A stretch of 64,000 bases of DNA from Aporrectodea caliginosa (taxonomy: Eukaryota; Annelida; Clitellata; Crassiclitellata; Lumbricidae), in assembly GCA_020284085.1 (NCBI GenBank), contig JACEVL010000493.1, positions 62,001 through 126,000 of the forward strand, in the 5' to 3' direction. Below the pieces are notes generated by a model, which worked only from the letters and a program-made list of their open reading frames with translations, ran no database searches and was not told the origin of the DNA. Positions 12,901-22,391 of this stretch are shown here, piece after piece; position 1 is the first letter of the stretch, and each line of letters begins with the position of its first letter. The position numbers and the translations under genes were made by a program.

Positions 12901-15900
12901 GTATGCAGTTATGTACACAACATGCTTATGTATCGCTTATGCCCTTCAGTGTTTTTAGTTTTTACGAACGACAGACGCAAAATAGAAATGCACTGAGCTC
13001 CAGGTACAATGATTTCTTATCGTGTGCTTCTTGTCTGAGTTCAACATTTCTGTCACGTATGACCCTTCTTTAATGCACATGTTACAAGTGCAATGAATAA
13101 ACAAGTAAATAATTAGATGAATAAATAACCTGGCAAGTGTAGTTAGTGTAAATCAGTAAATGACCTTGCACATGCAGTAAGTGTAATCAATAAATGACCT
13201 TGCACATGCAGTAAGTGTAATGAATAAATGACCTTGCACATGCAGTAAGTGTAATCAATAAATGACCTTGCACTTGTAGTAAGTGTATTCAATAAATGAC
13301 CTTGCACGTGTTGTAAATGTAATAAATTAATGACTTTGTGTATATAATACTTATAATAATAAACAAATAAGCAGTTGTGCATGAAGGCCTTGCAGTTGTG
13401 TTATGTTTCTTCGACAGACTGGGCCAAGTTTGATGAGATACCGATGGAAGTGGCTCCGGTCGTGGCCCCGTCTCCGTGGTCTAGCAGCGGAAAAGAGGCG
13501 GAATCGACCACAACGGGCGGAGATGGAGGTTGGGCAAAGTTCGAGACGGGTGGAACGGCTGAGGTTCGGAACAACGAAAGTGACAGTGGCTGGGCCAACT
13601 TTTCGCCGATGAACTGGACAGAGCAGGAGGATGCGAACACGGCGAGGTACTTGCTTCGGATGTTGAAAACCACTATTCTGTTTTTTATTTGTAGTGGTGT
13701 AATAGACATATCTGCGTGCACATGTACATACTAACTTGAGCATGATGCACAAGCATACATGCATGGTGGCCGATTGGTTAGAGCGGTCGGCCTGTGATGC
13801 GGAGAGTATGAGGCAGTTACGGACCTTGAGCAAGTTCTTCACTTACAATTGCTCTGTTATAATATTAGTGTTCTGTTGTATGGTCGTGTGCACTTCTGAA
13901 CTTTGGAAGGAGGGCATTATCAAAAAACAGCTGTATATTGTGTTGTGTCAAATGCAGTTGTATTGTATTGTATCAAATACAATTATATACATACATGCAC
14001 ACATGAATACATGCCCATTGCCTATGTACATTAATACATGCAATTAATTATGTACACACATACATACATACATACATACATACCAGTTACATACATACAT
14101 GTATACTGTGGGTACACTTGCTTTAGCTTGTACTGTCTGCTGATTATTAATGATATTGATTTGTTATGTTTTAGTCCTGCTGTGTCTCAGGCGACTGATG
14201 TCAGGACTGCGGCTTATGGTAAGTACCTGTACAAAGGTGTACATCTAGCAACAATGGCTTGGATGCACGATAGTGTAGTGGTTAGTGTGCTGGACTGTCA
14301 GCCGAGAGGTCGGAGGAAGTTCAGATCTTCACAAGGGCAGAAAGATGTGTTTAGTATTTCTGCTCCATGTGCTGTCTTAGTGAACTCAGCCATAAAATAA
14401 GTGATTAAGTATATTCTTTATTTAACCCAGTTGACAAAGACGAACTGGTTCACATACATGTAAGATAGCAATTAATACCGTTACAACATCCTAACCAAAA
14501 AGTCTTCCTCATAAGGTTGCCAACTTTGGGCAATATTCGGTCATGCGCTTTCAGTAATGAGTAATGAGTACACTGACTGTACGCTGTTGGTGGAAGACCA
14601 GGTGACGAGGGAGAGGATTGGTCACCACCCTTGTATCCTGAGATGATGGCTGTGTAGAGTAAAAGCTCATTGCTGCGGTATGTCGGCAATGACTTCTATA
14701 AACGAATATATGAAAAAAAGCATTTGGGGTCGTGCTTTGTGAAGTTGGTAGCACCACTGATGAATTTTCTTTAAGTGATGTCATGGACATATTATGCACT
14801 TGCATTTGTGATTGAAAGCGATTAATTTTTGTGGAAAACGAGTTGCAATTAATCTTCCGAGTTCTAGCAATATTGCTCTGGTCTGAAACTCCAAAGCACA
14901 GATAAGGAACCTTGGTGAGGTTCTTCAGTTGATGAATGGGAATTTTATCTCGACTGCAGCTGTTACAACATAGGCTTTCATTCATTTAATGCAAAATCAG
15001 GTTGACAAGCCGCAACACGGCTACAAGGTAAAGTGAAATGAGATTAGTAATGTAGAATTCTGTAGGTATTGTTCATTCAGGGGTTATTTTTTGACCAAGC
15101 TCCTATAGAGAATCCTCGGTATGTAGTTTTTATCATCCTTTGATGCTAATAAAAATCGTGACCACATGACAGAGTATGAAATGCTCCCTGAGCAATTGTG
15201 AGCTAAGGTCTCTACATGTATGTTAACTGTCTTAGTAACTAGCCATATACATATATACATTAGTATTAGCCATATACGTATTTATACACATACAATGCAG
15301 ATCTTCACTCTTCTTCTTTGTATTTAGTTGTTACAAGGGACGAGGCAGTTGGCTCAACTGCGGCTGTGGTAACAGACGCTGGCAAACATCCTACCGGGTA
15401 AGTAGACTTTTCATCTTTATTCATCACGGTGCTCTGTGTTATGGAATGCTGGTTATGTACCTGACCTCAGGTTGTATATACTTATTTTACAAAAATATGT
15501 TTGTATGTGTATTTCCTTTTTAACGACTAGCTGTGTGGTAGCAAAAACCATTAGCGTCGCCCTCCTCCTGTATCCAGGCTTGGCACTGGCACTGTCAGAA
15601 AGCGAACAGTGGCGGAGTTTAAAAAAATGTTTCTGCATGCTTGAATACATACATACATGGATACACTGGAGAATCATTACAAAATGCTCCATTATAGTAT
15701 GAATTATGGTATAACATGGCCACAGACATGGATCCTGAAATTATAACTCGCCTGTAGAAAATAAACTCGTTATAATATAACCCCATCTTAAGGCGGTTCT
15801 TGATACGACTCGTAAACGGGTTTGTGTTGTACTTGAATACTTGCATGAATATGTACATTGGTGTGTACTGTACATACATGTATCAGGGTTGCCATGGATC

Positions 15901-16695
15901 ATGGGAAAACCTGGAAAGTCCTGGAATTAGACTTTGAAAAATGTATGGCTTGGAAAGCGTGGAAAACAGATGTTTTCCCAAACAAGTCCTGGAATTTGAA
16001 AATAGCTAGGTCATGGAAAGTCGTGGAAAATGAAACAATCATTAATAGACATATTTCTAATCATATTTTAAAACAATGTCGATAAAACAATTAGAAAGTA
16101 GGTCCTTTTTCGTCTAAAATAAGTCATAAAGTCATGGAAAAACATGGATATTTGTTTTATTAACCTTATGGCAACTCTGATACATACATACATACAATAC
16201 ATTCATACATACATGCATGCATACATACATAAATAAAACACGAGCTTCTTGGTTGTAGTGTTTCTCTATTCCATAGACGCTTGAAAACCATTTTGTTCGA
16301 TCCTGGTTTTCCATTGTTAGGTTGGGAACACCTTTGACGAGTCTATCTGTGGGGTTCTGTATAAATGTGTGATTTACAATTAATTAATTGCTACTCATGA
16401 CAATTAACTAATTGCTACTCATGACAATTAACTAATTGCTACTCATGACAATTAACTAATTGCTACTCATGACTTTCCTGTTGTTTATTTTTATCATGTT
16501 GAATTTTTCTTTCTGAGAACTTATATTTGATCTGCTACCAACACTGAACTATTAACGCATTCATCTGAGGTCATTATTGATTTTCTTTATTGCAGAAACA
16601 ATGCAGATGTGGCCACGGTGACCTCATCCACTGGTTCTTCTGGGTCGTCGCAGGGTCCTTGCTTGTCGTCTGCGATCGAAAACGGTCCGGCCTGA
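875..16695 (+). CDS. PPP6R: PP6 regulatory subunit (SAPS family), C-terminal eight exons, 5' end outside window
   Basis: Regulatory subunit of the cytoplasmic Ser/Thr phosphatase PP6; in the family the N-terminal SAPS region binds the catalytic subunit and the acidic tail is variable. Only the tail is here: join(875..921, 8777..8837, 9396..9541, 12200..12390, 13418..13646, 14175..14218, 15328..15397, 16596..16695), 295 residues plus TGA. Every intron is GT-AG and the phases (2,0,2,1,2,1,2) chain without a frame break, which is strong internal support. The family call rests on the ALFEEMCSER..QQ then EDLWEEKELTF block (residues ~42-76), an acidic Asp/Glu stretch, three W-A-(K/N)-F repeats (residues 150, 187, 207) and a C-terminus ending ENGPA, which I recall as typical of vertebrate PPP6R1-3. 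The paralogue cannot be chosen. The introns are expanded by minisatellites and SINEs. Family identity is from memory and unaligned; the splice model is directly visible. Confidence 0.8.
985..1160 (+). mobile_element. SINE-A, 5'-truncated copy
   Basis: Shares with the copies at 8886, 40245 and 47895 the body 'cactgacagtacactgt', a 'gactagccaac' segment, 'ggctaagaaa..gaagtcgct' and the end 'ggctgtc...ctgctctt'. The tRNA-like head is missing. Confidence 0.6.
1205..1254 (+). mobile_element. LINE/SINE-T 3'-tail fragment
   Basis: The motif 'ttctgaactttgtagggatg' followed by 'gcattgtcaaa' matches the 3' tails at 13891 and 33850. The 13-bp minisatellite begins directly at the end of this tail. Confidence 0.6.
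1242..8224 (+). repeat. 13-bp minisatellite (aataactcttttc)n, ~7 kb, intronic
   Basis: More than 500 tandem units of aataactcttttc. Common variants are aacaac, aacac and actcat forms, plus occasional 10- to 12-bp units (cttc, ctttc). The sense strand of the PPP6R transcript is nearly G-free across the array. The centre (about 2.9-6.3 kb) is homogeneous and both ends are degenerate, as expected from unequal exchange. At 1279-1327 a few units are inverted (gagttattgaaa), making a short hairpin before the main array. The right end carries recurrent atypical cassettes with 'caatcacattttcaat'. Confidence 0.97.
8777..8837 (+). CDS. PPP6R: PPP6R exon
   Basis: Acceptor ttcttttag, donor aaaat|gtaagc. 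Reads TAFSDLSSRLSSLSPTSCEN after the junction Gly; ends in phase 0. The intron before it (922-8776, 7.9 kb) is almost all 13-bp minisatellite. Confidence 0.78.
8886..9187 (+). mobile_element. SINE-A, near full length, tRNA-derived head
   Basis: A-box-like 'tggtgtagcggttggcatgg' and B-box 'ggttcaaatcc' lie in a tRNA-like head, followed by 'agtacactgacagtacactg', 'gaagttgctaacacttcat' and 'cccatggctg...aagggactgctcttctt'. Best copy of the family in this window. It is not a tRNA gene: the cloverleaf is incomplete and the body continues about 230 bp. Confidence 0.75.
9396..9541 (+). CDS. PPP6R: PPP6R exon with the EDLWEEKELTF family block
   Basis: Acceptor tttgtgtcag, donor aacag|gttctt. 48 codons plus two bases. 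Holds ALFEEMCSER, an Asp/Glu-rich segment and DLWEEKELTF, the most recognisable family signature in the window. If the donor were ignored the frame would run to a stop at about 9570, so a short read-through or intronic-polyadenylation product is conceivable. Confidence 0.85.
9542..10140 (+). other. PPP6R intron, nothing recognised
   Basis: AT-rich, with several AATAAA-like hexamers near 9568-9600 just past the exon. No further feature seen. Confidence 0.4.
10141..12166 (+). repeat. 34-bp minisatellite, ~2 kb, with higher-order structure
   Basis: Unit is cacatgtagtaagtgtaatc followed by aataaatgaccttg (34 bp), about 50 copies with shorter 'ataagtgtaatcaataaatag' variants. A larger repeat containing a SINE-derived insert recurs at about 10607, 11347 and 11757 (offsets 740 and 410 bp). 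Every full unit carries GTAAGT and AATAAA on the PPP6R sense strand. The array stops about 33 bp before the exon at 12200. Confidence 0.95.
10607..11842 (-). mobile_element. SINE-C tail fragment amplified inside the 34-bp array (three copies)
   Basis: Near-identical ~85-bp inserts (10607-10692, 11347-11432, 11757-11842) contain 'ttcgtttattgagaaagaca' and 'cgcaatcagttacaatgtc', resembling the minus-strand SINE-C ends at 18655 and 39236. Because the three are essentially identical they were copied with the array, not inserted independently. Confidence 0.6.
12200..12390 (+). CDS. PPP6R: PPP6R exon, acidic segment
   Basis: Acceptor tttgaatcag immediately after the 34-bp array; donor gatg|gtcagt. 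63 codons, with a GDAKDSEDSDEDLDSPW acidic stretch that contains likely CK2-type S-D/E sites. Ends in phase 1. Confidence 0.85.
12391..13085 (+). other. PPP6R intron, nothing recognised
   Basis: Unique-looking intron sequence. An antisense frame at 12545-12736 has no support. Confidence 0.35.
13086..13345 (+). repeat. 34-bp minisatellite, second short array
   Basis: Seven or so units of the same 34-bp family (gcagtaagtgtaatcaataa then atgaccttgcacat) in the next intron, again ending about 70 bp upstream of an exon (13418) with the same terminal variant 'tgttgtaaat'. Confidence 0.9.
13418..13646 (+). CDS. PPP6R: PPP6R exon with three WA(K/N)F repeats
   Basis: Acceptor ttcttcgacag, donor gcgag|gtactt. 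75 codons; WAKF, GGWAKF and SGWANF recur at spacings of 37 and 20 residues, a short-linear-motif array in a disordered acidic/Ser-Gly background. Ends in phase 2. Confidence 0.85.
13762..13985 (+). mobile_element. SINE-T (tRNA head with LINE-like tail)
   Basis: Head 'ggccgattggttagagcggt' resembles a tRNA A-box region; then 'accttgagcaagttcttcac', 'cttctgaactttggaagg' and 'gcattatcaaa' followed by a TGTAT-rich tail. The tail matches the 3' end that follows a LINE C-terminus at 33850, suggesting a SINE/LINE pair. Confidence 0.65.
14050..14104 (+). repeat. (CATA)n microsatellite
   Basis: Run of catacatacata in the PPP6R intron just before the micro-exon. Confidence 0.9.
14175..14218 (+). CDS. 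PPP6R: PPP6R micro-exon
   Basis: Acceptor tatgttttag, donor tatg|gtaagt (consensus). Adds PAVSQATDVRTAAY after a junction Ser. Flanked on both sides by CATA-type simple repeats and SINEs. Confidence 0.75.
14262..14655 (+). mobile_element. SINE-A interrupted by another repeat
   Basis: Head 'gatagtgtagtggttagtgt' with degenerate B-box, then body 'gtgctgtcttagtgaactca'. The body is broken at about 14400-14550 by 'gtatattctttatttaaccc' (SINE-C-like tail) and resumes with 'tgagtacactgactgtacgc'. Confidence 0.6.
15328..15397 (+). CDS. PPP6R: PPP6R exon
   Basis: Acceptor tttgtatttag, donor accgg|gtaagt. Reads VTRDEAVGSTAAVV...GKHPT, low-complexity Ala/Val/Thr; ends in phase 2. Confidence 0.75.
15884..16179. 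mobile_element. hAT-like MITE with CAGGGTTGCCAT ends
   Basis: Starts CAGGGTTGCCATGG and ends TATGGCAACTCTG (imperfect terminal inverted repeats). The inside repeats 'catggaaa' and 'ctggaa' motifs. Flanks are CATA-rich and no clean 8-bp target duplication can be read. No transposase. Confidence 0.6.
16376..16474 (+). repeat. 24-bp tandem repeat, four copies
   Basis: Unit acaattaactaattgctact + catg, four times, about 120 bp upstream of the last PPP6R coding exon. Confidence 0.9.
16596..16695 (+). CDS. PPP6R: PPP6R terminal coding exon
   Basis: Acceptor ctttattgcag; reads NNADVATVTSS..., Ser/Gly-rich, ending SSAIENGPA and TGA at 16693-16695. The 3' UTR follows. Confidence 0.8.
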
Positions 16696-18650
16696 TTTAG
16701 TCAGTAGGTCGACAGACTACGCCGGACTAGACGTCTTACGATTAGGTCACTTCACGCGCGATTATTTCTTTCAGTCTTGGACAATAATGTTTATGCCTGT
16801 TCTATGTTGCACGCCACAGGCTCTTCCCCGTCCCCGCCCCTTGTCCCTCACTCGGCCTCCTGTCCTCGCTTCCTTTGCCAGTTACGGTCTTCCGGTCTTT
16901 GCGTTTGCTAAGCATTCAGGAGTAGTTTCGTTCAGGTTTTCGTAAAGCTGGCTTGTGGATCGCTTTAGGCCGGATGCCGCTAGTTATCTAGGTGCAGATG
17001 CTAACGTTAATTCACACGTAATAATGCCTGCAGTGAATCCTCATAATTGTGCAGGATGTAGCACCGTGAAATGCCGTGGGGTAAGAAATGGTATGCATAC
17101 GTACATGAGGAACAAAGGAATTTTATGAATGATGTATGGTAAAGAGGGTTCACTGTGGTTGCAGGAGTGCGTTCTAGCTCATTCATAGAAATATATAAAA
17201 AATACCTCTACTAGATCCACTGTGTAGGGCTAGGTAATAATGCTAAATTGAGGATGATAATATGGAGTTCTTTATGAGTGAGGTTACATTCTGGAGTTGA
17301 GTTGCTTTGTGATCTATTCTCCCGTCTACTTCAGAATTGGTATTGTAATGACGATGCACTTTGCGAGAAGAGTCTGTAATATGAATCAGGGTGAAGAACT
17401 GTAGTACTGCACTACTTGGTGCACTTAGCGACCTTTCCTTCGGGGAAAATTTACCGTTTTTATTTTGTGCGCACTATAAATTGTATGTGGGTGTAGTATA
17501 GTATGCAAGTGTAAGGCTGCACCATCTATGCAAAGATGTGGCGTGACTGTAGAGTTTGCGGTGCAGAAAAGTAATCCGCAGTTAGAATTGCGACGCTGAT
17601 CATGTAACGTGGCTTGCAGAATTAGATGACGTGGGTTTATTTCAAAATGGGGAGTTACGCAACTCCTGCCCTGCGTGTGGAATTTTTTTAGTTTAGTCGG
17701 TAGTGCATGGATTTGAATTTGGGCATGTGTTTCTGAGCTGTTCCCACAAGTTTTAGGTGAACGCATTTCGTGGGCCCTCACGCAGTTTAGAAATTCTGTT
17801 TGTGGATAGATTCTGTAGTAAATAATAAATTTGTAGCTGAAGTTATTTCAAAAATTGTTTAGGCCCAGTTTAATATTTTCTGTGAACTTGAGGATAATTA
17901 TTTGCCGCTAAAGACGATTATTTGATCTGTTATCCTGTTGATGGTTAAATGATAACGTAAATGATAGACGTGGTAGGTAGCCTGAGGCGGACTATTTTAA
18001 CTTGTGCAGCATTTTTGGCTGATCATCTGGCAGTGAAAGTGACATTGCAATTATAAATGACAAAATGTTTGTTTGAATACAGCGAGGTATCGGCAAAAAT
18101 GAAGAACATTTCTCGAAAAATGTAATCAAATATTTCAAGTCTTGATAAGATTGTCATTATAAAGTCGTTAAGGTAGCACACTCTTAGAGGGTCTGAAACG
18201 GTGCAATTTAAATGCCCTCGTACATACGCGCGCGTGTGTGTGGAAACATGTTCTTTTGCCTACTTGTATTTGTCCGGGATTCAATTTCTTGCGCTTCGTG
18301 TAACACTGGCATTGCACGTTACAAATCCCTGCAGCTCGTAGGTGAAGGTTTAGTTATGTCGTTAAAGTGCTTAAGTCAGAGATCCTTCGATCCCGCGACT
18401 GCTCCTTTGAATGCTACTAATATAGCTAATTAATGCAAGCGCTTAATGCACGGACCAGTAACCGGCCTTATTTACCATGATTAACACAGTAAAATTTTAT
18501 CTGGAAGCCACGCATTTGGCTCCCACTAGAATGAAATTAAGATACATGTATGTAATAAAGAGTTACCGAAAACGAGTGTTGCAGAATGCCTCAAAATGGC
18601 TGCTTTAGTGTGTGTAGAAATGGTTGGCTGACAAAATATACAAAATATTT
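16696..18650 (+). other. PPP6R 3' UTR and downstream flank
   Basis: Non-repetitive sequence after the stop codon. Sense-strand AATAAA hexamers at about 17824 and 18554 are candidate poly(A) signals. No long convincing frame. Confidence 0.5.
17824..17829 (+). promoter_or_regulatory. candidate poly(A) signal for PPP6R
   Basis: AATAAA 1.1 kb after the stop, followed by T/G-rich sequence. The alternative at 18554 is equally possible. Confidence 0.35.
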
Positions 18651-18928
18651 ATAATCTTCGTTTATTGATTCAAACTGACATGAACGCAGTATGATTACAA
18701 GTATTGTATGAATGGTGGATCACAAGTTATTACAGGCGTCGAATTTAACTGTGTGGCATCCATGCAAGGCGCCAATCTATCCTAGTGCTCATTTTGCCAA
18801 CGCCATCTGGCGAATGAAAAGCTGAAATCGGGAGGGTAGCGGGAATCGATCCCGCATCCATGCTAATCTTCTGCTCTTCGTGCCGGAGTGTTAACCATTC
18901 ACGGTTCACCGAAACCCCCTCCTCATGT
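18650..18928 (-). mobile_element. SINE-C, near full length
   Basis: On the minus strand a tRNA-like head (TGAATGGTTAACACTCC as A-box, GGATCGATTCCC as B-box) leads to a body shared in inverted orientation with 50640-50880 (gccagctggcg / gcaaggcgcc / aagttattacaggc), ending CAGTTTGAATCAATAAACGA. It is also related to 39236-39490. Confidence 0.7.
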
Positions 18929-19095
18929 CGGCTAAATGCTGGATATCGTCCAAATCCTAACAGCAGTTTATAGTGAAATAGCCCCGATTGAAGATGATAG
19001 GAACTTCATCCCACATTATGAATGATGTATGAAACATTTACTAGCCACCGAGGACTAAATGAAGGACAAATTTAACAATGACTCACTAACTGGGT

Positions 19096-19147
19096 ACAAA
19101 TTCTGTTGTACGGATCAAGTATACTTGATCTGTACAACAGAATTTGT
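19096..19147. repeat. 52-bp near-perfect palindrome
   Basis: acaaattctgttgtac, then gatcaagta centred on tacttgatc, then gtacaacagaatttgt. One mismatched pair over 26 bp arms and no spacer. Confidence 0.92.
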
Positions 19148-19420
19148 AACTTGCTGCGTTATGACAGCTAGCGTAAATGAATAAACGAATGTACATGTAC
19201 CAACCATGGTATGGAACTAGATTGCTTATTAGATTGGAATTGAATGTTGCTGGTTCAAATGGCCACTCTTGAAATTAAAAGGGCAGTTTGGTAATTGAAG
19301 ATATACATGCAGCTGTTTGCCGAGTTCAAATTGGCTTCCTTTTAGATCCAGGTGAAACTGGTTTTGGCTACGACTCTACGAGCAACAGAATTTGATTCCA
19401 CTCAACAGCCATTCATAATA

Positions 19421-19865
19421 GGGGCCGTCCATAAATGACGTCACGCTATTTTGGCCGATTTTGACCCCCTCCCCATGTCACAAAAAGTCACACCCCTGAA
19501 AAATTACGTCACAAAGCTCTGACCCCCCTAAAACTAAATTTCCACTTGATAATAAAGCATGTTTCAAATCCCATTTATTGTCATTGTAATAAGTATTTAA
19601 AAATCTGATGGTGAAAAATATTTAAATAATTAGAAAATTATTAATTATGGTGCCCGTATACATTAAAATAATCAAAAAATTATTAAAATTTTAATACTCA
19701 AAATTAGTGCTGTTATTTTAAACTTAAAATGTTGTTAATTGTTAAATTTAATTACACAGACCTGATGTGACGTCACACTTCGCTGACCCCTCCCCATGTC
19801 ACACATCGTCACAAATTTCCGACCCCCATCCCCCTAGGTGCGTGACGTCATTTATGGACGGCCCC
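19421..19865. mobile_element. MITE with GGGGCCGTCCATAAATGACG ends
   Basis: Terminal inverted repeats of about 25 bp starting GGGGCCGTCCATAAATGACG at both ends; flanks share only 'ata'. Inside are G/C-rich subterminal blocks and an AT-rich core, with no coding. Same terminal style as the element at 45074. Superfamily not assigned. Confidence 0.8.
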
Positions 19866-20890
19866 ATAGGATAGACAGAATGATATGTACATGTATGCCA
19901 AATACAGTTTCCTTTGTCAGCGAGAGATCCTATGTACCTATCGGACCTACCCGCTGTGCAATGGTGCTTTGAAGGCAACAAAGCCAGTGTATATTGACAG
20001 AAATCTCTGCAGCCATTGTTCTGACAGAAACGGGAAGGGGTCCGAGGAGAATCGGTGGCAGGCACCGAGTGGAGTATATCCTGAGGTTAGGGTATGATGA
20101 ATGGGAGGTAAATAAAGGGAAGAGGGGTGAATGGACGCCGACACTAGGCCTATCTTTGGGCAGATCGAGTTACACTCACGAGTGAAACTTGCATTCTTCT
20201 GGTTTACAATTCTGTTACACATTATTGAAAATGAGTTTCCGCATAGGGTGCATTTAGTTTTTGACCTCAGATAAGGGCTGGAAACCACAACCTCGTCCCG
20301 AGCAGTGACCTCTGCCGGCATGCTCGTGTGGGGTCCTTACAGAGCCCATGCTTCCACCAGCTTATTCACAGGAGCTGCGTCTTGTCAGAGGGGTTTTCAG
20401 AGATGTCAGAGATTCGAGCTCCCCAACTTGGAACGGGAGAACAATCCTCCACTCTGTCGACCGACTTATATAGAAGAGGCTCAGAAGTAACTGAGAACTG
20501 TAAATTAATAGGCCTGTACGTTAAGCCCTCATTTCTGGCAACCGTGGGAGATCGATCGTTCTCCCAATATTACCCCATTGCTATAGACGCCACTGCCAGA
20601 AGGCCAGATCGAGTAAAGATCGAGGCACGAGGCTCATGTGATAGCTAGGCTTATATTCCCTTCTTGTGTTCTACACATGGTCCTATAATATACGGTAGGA
20701 CATATGAAGCTCATATGAAGTATTGTCATGTGGGTTTCATATGCATAGGCGTAGCTACATTGAGGCAAGAGGAGGCAGTTGCCTCCTCTTACTTTTTTAT
20801 ATACTGGTACTTCCATTGACTATAGTGATCCGAATAACCAGGATTTTGCCAATGGTCTGTGAAGTTGCCTCCTCTTGAATTTTAGTCTCG

Positions 20891-21242
20891 AGTAGAAGTC
20901 TAAAGGGGGCGTAGAATTCACCCCAAGGGGTGCGTAGAATTCACCCCCAACCCTCCGTCCGAAAGCCTTGGGGAGCCCCCAGCCCCAAACAAAATTATAC
21001 GACCACTGAACCAACCCAACTCTCACCATAGAATAACAAGGCGGATTTAGCCTACAGCCACATGTACAGCACTTGTCATGAACCGGATTTATTGGTATAG
21101 TTGTTATGTGTGGGTTGGGTTGGTTCAGTGGTCGTATAATTTTGTTTGGGATGGGGGCTCCCCAAGGCTTTCGGACGGAGGGTTGGGGTGAATTCTACGC
21201 ACCCCTTGGGGGTGAATTCTACGCCCCCTTTAGACTTCTACT
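20891..21242. repeat. Foldback element, 132/135-bp arms, ~85-bp loop
   Basis: Left arm starting agtagaagtctaaagggggc is matched by its reverse complement ending at 21242; the arms meet at 'gaaccaacccaac' / 'gttgggttggttc'. Each arm contains a duplicated 'gcgtagaattcacccc'. Near-identical arms imply a young hairpin-forming element. Confidence 0.9.
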
Positions 21243-21417
21243 TCTCGCTACGAGCCTGATATTGATATGACTTTGCGCCGTCAATTGCTTGGATGTAAAT
21301 GTAATGCAATATGTAATATAGCAGAACAGAATACTCGTATATCGCGTCTTTAGAGCCTCTCAAAGGCGCTAAGCAATGGTTATGCAATGTCTCTGAACTC
21401 CTCGCGAACTTTGTTAA

Positions 21418-22387
21418 CCCTCGGGCTACCAAGGGGGGGGGGGTTGCCACCCCCCTACGTTTTTATGCATAATTGTTTTTCCATATGGAATATAATTTTT
21501 GCATTTTAGGTAGTTGTAGCAGATTCATTGGCGCACATTTTGAGGTAAACATCATGGTGGTAGCCCACGCCATTCAAAAGTTATACCTGATATACCCGAG
21601 GCACCAGAGGGGTGGATACCACCCCCTTAGTTTTTCGACTATAGCTTATTGACTATTCTTCCTAGAAGAGAAACAATTATACCATTCTTTAGAGGGAATG
21701 CAGGGCTTCATTTGCATACCTACATCTTTGTCTTATGAAAACCGGAAGTGATCAAAAGAAATAATAATACGCGTAATATGCGTGAAAAATGGCTGAATGG
21801 AAGCACTCCTCTTAGTTTTTTGTCTGTAGCGTATTCATTTGTCTTCCTGGAAGAGAAACAAAGAAAGATACCATTCTTTAGAGGGAATGTAGGGCTTCAT
21901 TTCATTTGCATACCTACATCTTTGTCTTTTGAATACCGGAAGTGATCAAAATAAATAATAATACGCGTAATCTGTGTGAAAATGGCTGAATACAGCATTA
22001 CAACGTAAACCGATATATATATGTATGGATATATATGTATGGATGTACATTTATACTATATAAACATGTGTAGGGATGATTGTGTGTATCTTTTATACAT
22101 AGATTAGTTTCAAAACACACATAGTCATATTTGTTTATCCAAAAAGTACAAAATGTACGAAATAATATAAAATATTGCTAAGTAATGGGTTCCGTTGTTA
22201 AAAGTGATGTAATTTCGAGGTGCATTCACATAATGTACAACTAAATATACCATTCTGTGCAGAAATGATTGCTGAATCCATTGATATATTACAAGTTATG
22301 ATATGTGAAACCAAACACGAAATCCAGGGGGTGGTAACCACCCCCCTTGGTAGCCAGTGTTACAAAAAAAGCTTGGTAGCCCGAGGG
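21418..22387. mobile_element. piggyBac-type non-autonomous element, TTAA-flanked
   Basis: Termini CCCTCGGGCTACCAAG and CTTGGTAGCCCGAGGG are perfect inverted repeats, each abutting TTAA (21414-21417 and 22388-22391), the piggyBac target. 970 bp, no transposase frame. The inside holds a ~185-bp tandem duplication (about 21600-21800 and 21806-21985, sharing 'accattctttagagggaatg'). Confidence 0.88.
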
Positions 22388-22391
22388 TTAA

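Noticed and set aside
10141..13345. CRISPR-like array of ~34-bp repeats
   Set aside because: The units are contiguous with no unique spacers, and the locus is an intron of an animal gene. It is a minisatellite.
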